This document shows, in pieces, positions 60,084 through 64,000 of a stretch of 64,000 nt of DNA (its first letter is position 1; the number at the start of each line of letters is the position of its first letter). The position numbers and the translations under genes are program-made. The notes below the pieces were generated by a model. That model did not search any database, was not told where the DNA came from, and saw only the letters and a program-made list of their open reading frames with translations. The stretch comes from Trabulsiella odontotermitis (GTDB lineage: Bacteria > Pseudomonadota > Gammaproteobacteria > Enterobacterales > Enterobacteriaceae). Where the stretch lies: assembly GCF_030053895.1 (NCBI RefSeq), contig NZ_CP125781.1, forward strand, positions 3,472,001 to 3,536,000, in the 5' to 3' direction.

Positions 60084-62891
60084 TTACCAGGTGTATTTCA
60101 CACCGGCGTTAGCAGCCCAGTCCTGATCAACATCACCGCCACCGAGGTAGTTCACACCGGTATAGGCGCTAAAGTTCTTGGTGAAGCTGAACTGGCTGCC
60201 CACACCAACACGTACCGCAGATCCTTCAACACCGTTATCAATGGTATCGCCGTTGATATCCGCATCATTGTTGGAATCGTCATAGACGTATGCCAGCTTG
60301 AAGTACGGCGTCATGGCCTGATCGCCAAAGTTGAAGGTGTAACCGGCATCTACGCCCAGTTCATAACGCAGGCTGTCGTAATCCTGGCTGTTGACGCGCA
60401 TATCGTTACTCAGACGATAGCTGTCGCCAGACTGGAACAGACCGGAAATGCCGCCGTACGGAGTGATGTAACCGTTGCTGTCAGGCTTCCAGTCATAACC
60501 CAGTTTCAGGCCGAATCCCCAGGCATCTGACGTGGTGTTGCCATCAACGTAGTCGCCGTTGCTCATAGTGGCGGTCAGATCGTTGTTGAAGCGGGTGTAG
60601 TTCAGGTTGCTGTCAAAGAAGACGTTGTTCGCAAAACGCGCTGAAGAGTAGAGGTAAGCGGACTGGCTGTCCTGATCAACCTGGCCGGTACGATCGTTGA
60701 GATCGCCTTTGGCAAAGCCTGCCGCCGCACCCACGATCCACTTCGCATTGTTGCCATCCACTTTGGTATCAAGGCCGACCATCAGACCATTGACGTCCTG
60801 GTCGTAGTTGATCACGCCGTTATCGCCATTGAAGTTGCCGCCGAAGTAGCTCACCCAGGCGCCGCCGTTGTCATCAAAGCCGTGACGAGCACTGTTCAGA
60901 CGGTTGTTCAGCGTATCCTGCTGCAGGTTCCAGATATTGGTGTTCGCAGACGGAATGCTCAGCGCCATGTTGGCATAATCGGTCAGGCGATCCTGATGCA
61001 GGATCACTGTGTCGCCCTGCTGCTGCGCTTCATAGGTGTACGCACCGAGATCGGCACGGTTTGCCGCAGTGAAGGTGGCTGCGGTATCGGCATTGTTGTC
61101 ATACACGCGAATCACTTCGTTGTTCTTGTAATCCGCGATGGAGCCCGCGCCGGTGGCATTATCGATACGAACCTTATAGTTACCTGCCACATCGCCATTC
61201 ACTGCCAGATGACCATCTGAATTCAACGCCACAACGCCGTAACCGTAGTTGGTTTGCGCTTTGTCGTTGCTGTGACCGTTAAGCATATCGCCATTCAGCA
61301 CATAGTCGCGGCTGGCAACGTTGAACGTACCGCCGTTGGTCAGTGTCAGTGTTGCAGTATCGACTTGACCCAGCCCCAGGTTCAGTTGCGCGCCGCCGTC
61401 AACGGTTACCGTATTAGCATACAGTTCAGCCGTTTCTTCTGTCAGCGTCGCGGTACTGTAGCTGTTGAGGTTTACGCTGTCGGTCGCGACACGGCCGGAA
61501 TCGCCAATATTCAGCGAGGAGCCGGTATTCAGGGTCACGTTGTCAGAAACCAGATCGGAAGCTTCCACATTCACCTGAGAACCGTTGTTAACGGTTAAGG
61601 TGTCAATCAGCGATGATTTACGGGTATCCCACTCGGAGCCGTGATCCAGCGTGACGTTGAACAGGCCGCTCTGATACACCTCATTGCCGGTAACGTGGTT
61701 GCCTTCGCTGAACGCCGTTTTGTCGTTGTCGATACCGTAGGTTGAAGTTGGCCACAGGCTGTTGGCAGTTACGTCGTACAGTGTCGCGGTGGCTTCGGTG
61801 CCCGCTGCATAGCTGTCATAAACGCCGTCGCCATTGCTGTCGACTTCATGCACGGAGACGGCCGCGCCAACCCACTTACTGCCGTTATCCAGCGTCAAAT
61901 TCAGGCTGTCAGTGCCATCCCAGCCGTTAGTGTCAGGATTAGCATCGGTATCGCGGTAGCTGTCCGCGCCGTTCGGGAAGAAGTTTTCGTCGAAGTTGCT
62001 GGAGAAGACCACATCACCGGTTAAGGTGGAATTGCTAAAATTAGCGGTAGTCTGCATGGCGTTATCGGCATAAGGATTCGCGACAACCGCCAGCGCGACA
62101 TCGTCCGCCGTCCAGGTTTTTCCGTTGTAATCGCTGGCATTGCCGGAGCGACCAAAGAAGCCTTCAGTGCCTTCATCTGACCAGGAGCCGGATGTCACTA
62201 CGGAGTCTTTCACATTAATGGTGTTATTAAACACTTCGCTGCTGTTCACACCGGTACTGACGGTATTGTCGTCGGTATCCTGCCATTCATAACCCTGCGT
62301 CAGGGTAATACCGGCAACGTGGGAATTATTTTGAATGGTGAGATCAACTTCCTGATCCAATGTAATTGCGGTACCAAGATCATACACATCGACCACATGG
62401 GTATCCGGCGCATCATTCCAGGTACCGTTGTAGGTATAATGTTCATAGTTGTCATCAATAGTTGAGTGATCAACCGTTAATGCCAGGCGATCGTAATAAT
62501 AGTCCGCGCCGCTGCGATTATCGCATTCGGTGGTCATACACGCGGAAGTGATCATGCCATGAATGGTGCTGTTGCTGATGGTGAGGCTGTTTGGATTGGA
62601 GTTGGTAGAGAGGCCGTCATCGAGGTAATAAGTAGAGATAACGCCGTTAACTGTTGCATTATTGATGACCGGATAAATATCACCATTATAAATACTATCA
62701 GCGCCGTAATTATTCCAGCCGACATATCCATCATAATAAACGCCGTCTGCATAAGTCGCATCATTATAATGAATAAATGTTGTGTAATCCGTATTCGATA
62801 TATCCGTCGATGCATTGGCCTGAGAAGCGATTGCGAGCGCACAGGCCATTGCTAATTGAGATACCACAACTTTCTTTTTCCACGAGTGCAT
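60084..62891 (-). CDS. ehaB: EhaB/UpaC-type AIDA-like autotransporter adhesin
   Basis: A 935-residue type V secreted protein. The N-terminus MHSWKKKVVVSQLAMACAL has a signal peptide ending QANA. The passenger (about 28-640) is rich in Asn, Asp, Thr and Ser, with regular segments such as LTVNNGSQVNVEASDLVSD typical of a beta helix. The last ~275 residues (after RHGFDDNGGAWVSYFGG) form the autotransporter barrel, ending AANAGVKYTW with a terminal aromatic. An acidic EF-hand-like motif (DSNGDGVYDS) is near residue 350. The hemB-linked position and N-terminus match EhaB/UpaC of pathogenic E. coli, linked there to biofilm and laminin/collagen binding. Reading frame intact. Confidence 0.9.
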   Translation of the reverse strand: MHSWKKKVVVSQLAMACALAIASQANASTDISNTDYTTFIHYNDATYADGVYYDGYVGWNNYGADSIYNGDIYPVINNATVNGVISTYYLDDGLSTNSNPNSLTISNSTIHGMITSACMTTECDNRSGADYYYDRLALTVDHSTIDDNYEHYTYNGTWNDAPDTHVVDVYDLGTAITLDQEVDLTIQNNSHVAGITLTQGYEWQDTDDNTVSTGVNSSEVFNNTINVKDSVVTSGSWSDEGTEGFFGRSGNASDYNGKTWTADDVALAVVANPYADNAMQTTANFSNSTLTGDVVFSSNFDENFFPNGADSYRDTDANPDTNGWDGTDSLNLTLDNGSKWVGAAVSVHEVDSNGDGVYDSYAAGTEATATLYDVTANSLWPTSTYGIDNDKTAFSEGNHVTGNEVYQSGLFNVTLDHGSEWDTRKSSLIDTLTVNNGSQVNVEASDLVSDNVTLNTGSSLNIGDSGRVATDSVNLNSYSTATLTEETAELYANTVTVDGGAQLNLGLGQVDTATLTLTNGGTFNVASRDYVLNGDMLNGHSNDKAQTNYGYGVVALNSDGHLAVNGDVAGNYKVRIDNATGAGSIADYKNNEVIRVYDNNADTAATFTAANRADLGAYTYEAQQQGDTVILHQDRLTDYANMALSIPSANTNIWNLQQDTLNNRLNSARHGFDDNGGAWVSYFGGNFNGDNGVINYDQDVNGLMVGLDTKVDGNNAKWIVGAAAGFAKGDLNDRTGQVDQDSQSAYLYSSARFANNVFFDSNLNYTRFNNDLTATMSNGDYVDGNTTSDAWGFGLKLGYDWKPDSNGYITPYGGISGLFQSGDSYRLSNDMRVNSQDYDSLRYELGVDAGYTFNFGDQAMTPYFKLAYVYDDSNNDADINGDTIDNGVEGSAVRVGVGSQFSFTKNFSAYTGVNYLGGGDVDQDWAANAGVKYTW

Positions 62892-63297
62892 TTGTTATCC
62901 CTCCTCAGGGACTTATTATGTTGGTCCATCAAATAAGATTAAATTGCGGTTGAATTATGCGTTCCTGATACAAGATAGTTCAATTAATCTTTGGTAGAAG
63001 TTCGAAACCGGACGCAATATATCCTTACAGGGTTTAAAAATAACAGTTTTTAATTTATTACTTTCAATGAGTTAAGTGAGCACACAATTAACAAAATATA
63101 TCTCATAAATATAAATGATAAAAATAACGCATTCATTATTTATATTTCCATATGTGTGGTTATTATTTAATTAAATAGATTTTTTGAGAGTGTGACCGTT
63201 CACCCCCCTTCGCAGAGGGATACGCCCCACTTTGATAAACAATCAGGGCGGAGATCGGGTAAACTAACCTGAATGTTCCACAAACATCAGGCATACC
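62892..63297. other. Intergenic region ehaB-hemB (about 405 bases, A+T rich)
   Basis: Bases 62930-63185 are markedly A+T rich, unlike the rest of the window, as expected for an H-NS-silenced promoter of the autotransporter. GAGGAGGG is the strong ribosome site of ehaB near 62893-62905. The last 100 bases before hemB are G+C richer and hold its promoter, which I cannot define well. Confidence 0.7.
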
Positions 63298-64000
63298 ATG
63301 ACAGCTCTACTTAATCGCCCACGTCGCCTGCGCAAAACTGCTGCGCTACGCGCTATGTTTGAAGAGACAACACTGACCTTAAACGATCTGGTGTTGCCGA
63401 TCTTTGTTGAAGAAGAAATCGACGACTACAAGCCTATCGAAGCCATGCCTGGCGTGATGCGCATTCCCGAGAAACATCTGGCTCGTGAGATTGAACGCAT
63501 CGCCAACGCCGGGATCCGCTCCATCATGACCTTCGGTATTTCCCATCACACCGACGCCACTGGTAGCGATGCCTGGAAAGAAGACGGTCTGGTGGCACGG
63601 ATGTCGCGCATCAGTAAACAAACCGTCCCGGAAATGGTGGTGATGTCCGATACCTGTTTCTGCGAATACACCTCGCATGGCCACTGCGGCGTGCTGTGCG
63701 ATCACGGCGTGGACAACGACGCAACCCTCATCAACCTCGGGAAACAGGCGGTGGTTGCCGCTGCCGCGGGCGCTGATTTCATCGCCCCGTCGGCGGCGAT
63801 GGACGGTCAGGTGCAGGCGATCCGCGAAGCGCTGGATGCAGCCGGTTTCACCGACACCGCGATCATGTCCTACTCCACCAAATTCGCCTCCTCTTTCTAC
63901 GGCCCGTTCCGTGAAGCGGCAGGTACAGCGCTGAAAGGCGACCGCAAAACCTATCAGATGCATCCGATGAATCGTCGCGAAGCGATCCGTGAATCCCTGC
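63298..64000 (+). CDS. hemB: Delta-aminolevulinic acid dehydratase, N-terminal part (3' cut by window)
   Basis: Porphobilinogen synthase, which condenses two 5-aminolevulinate molecules in heme synthesis. The first 234 codons are present, beginning MTALLNRPRRLRKTAALRAMFE. The zinc-binding cysteines are in DTCFCEYTSHGHCGVLC (about 120-133) and the first Schiff-base Lys in MSYSTKFASSFYGPFREA. The normal length is about 324, so roughly 90 residues lie beyond the window. Divergent from the autotransporter gene. Confidence 0.97.
   Translation, partial: MTALLNRPRRLRKTAALRAMFEETTLTLNDLVLPIFVEEEIDDYKPIEAMPGVMRIPEKHLAREIERIANAGIRSIMTFGISHHTDATGSDAWKEDGLVARMSRISKQTVPEMVVMSDTCFCEYTSHGHCGVLCDHGVDNDATLINLGKQAVVAAAAGADFIAPSAAMDGQVQAIREALDAAGFTDTAIMSYSTKFASSFYGPFREAAGTALKGDRKTYQMHPMNRREAIRESL

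Overview
The window is a stretch of enterobacterial core chromosome running from the 3' end of cyoA to the 5' part of hemB. Gene order and near-identical protein lengths match the hemB-to-cyo segment of Escherichia coli and Salmonella, read here in the opposite direction. A 2-Cys peroxiredoxin of Salmonella TsaA type followed by a DUF3999/DUF2339 pair beside malZ, and the intact hemB-linked autotransporter, fit a Citrobacter-like member of the Enterobacteriaceae. The genus is an inference from synteny recalled from memory; no search was run.

Layout: 1-4.2 kb, cytochrome bo3 oxidase operon cyoABCDE. 4.3-9.4 kb, yajR (MFS), yajQ, panE-yajL and thiI. 9.5-13.6 kb, xseB-ispA-dxs-yajO (start of isoprenoid synthesis). 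13.7-17.7 kb on the minus strand, nrdR-ribD-ribH-nusB-thiL-pgpA (dNTP control, riboflavin, antitermination, thiamine, phospholipid). 17.9-20.8 kb, yajI, tsx, and a WYL regulator with a VOC-fold protein where E. coli K-12 has yajD. 20.9-26.4 kb, queA-tgt-yajC-secD-secF (queuosine tRNA modification and the Sec accessory complex). 26.5-31.8 kb, acpH, a peroxiredoxin and the DUF2339/DUF3999 membrane pair. 31.9-36.7 kb, malZ, proY, brnQ. 37.1-43.6 kb, phoB-phoR divergent from sbcD-sbcC. 43.7-48.3 kb, mak, rdgC, ppnP, aroM, aroL, yaiI. 48.4-54.2 kb, proC, psiF, phoA, iraP, an MdtG-like efflux transporter, ddlA. 54.2-60 kb, yaiZ, yaiY, yaiW-sbmA, a cysteine hydrolase, ampH, iprA. 60.1-64 kb, a 935-residue EhaB/UpaC-type autotransporter and hemB (cut by the window end).

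The phosphate-starvation theme recurs: phoBR, phoA and psiF are all here, with recognisable Pho boxes before phoB and phoA. Other readable control sites are a perfect TYR R box before aroL, a CRP-type promoter before tsx and probable MalT boxes before malZ.

Relative to E. coli K-12, yajD, araJ, yaiA and dgcC (adrA) are missing from their usual places. I see no prophage, insertion sequence, CRISPR array, tRNA or rRNA. The most novel items are a 36-codon reading frame with a strong ribosome-binding site between brnQ and phoR, the DUF2339/DUF3999 pair, the WYL regulator/VOC pair and the MFS gene beside iraP. None is clearly an undescribed defence or metabolic system.
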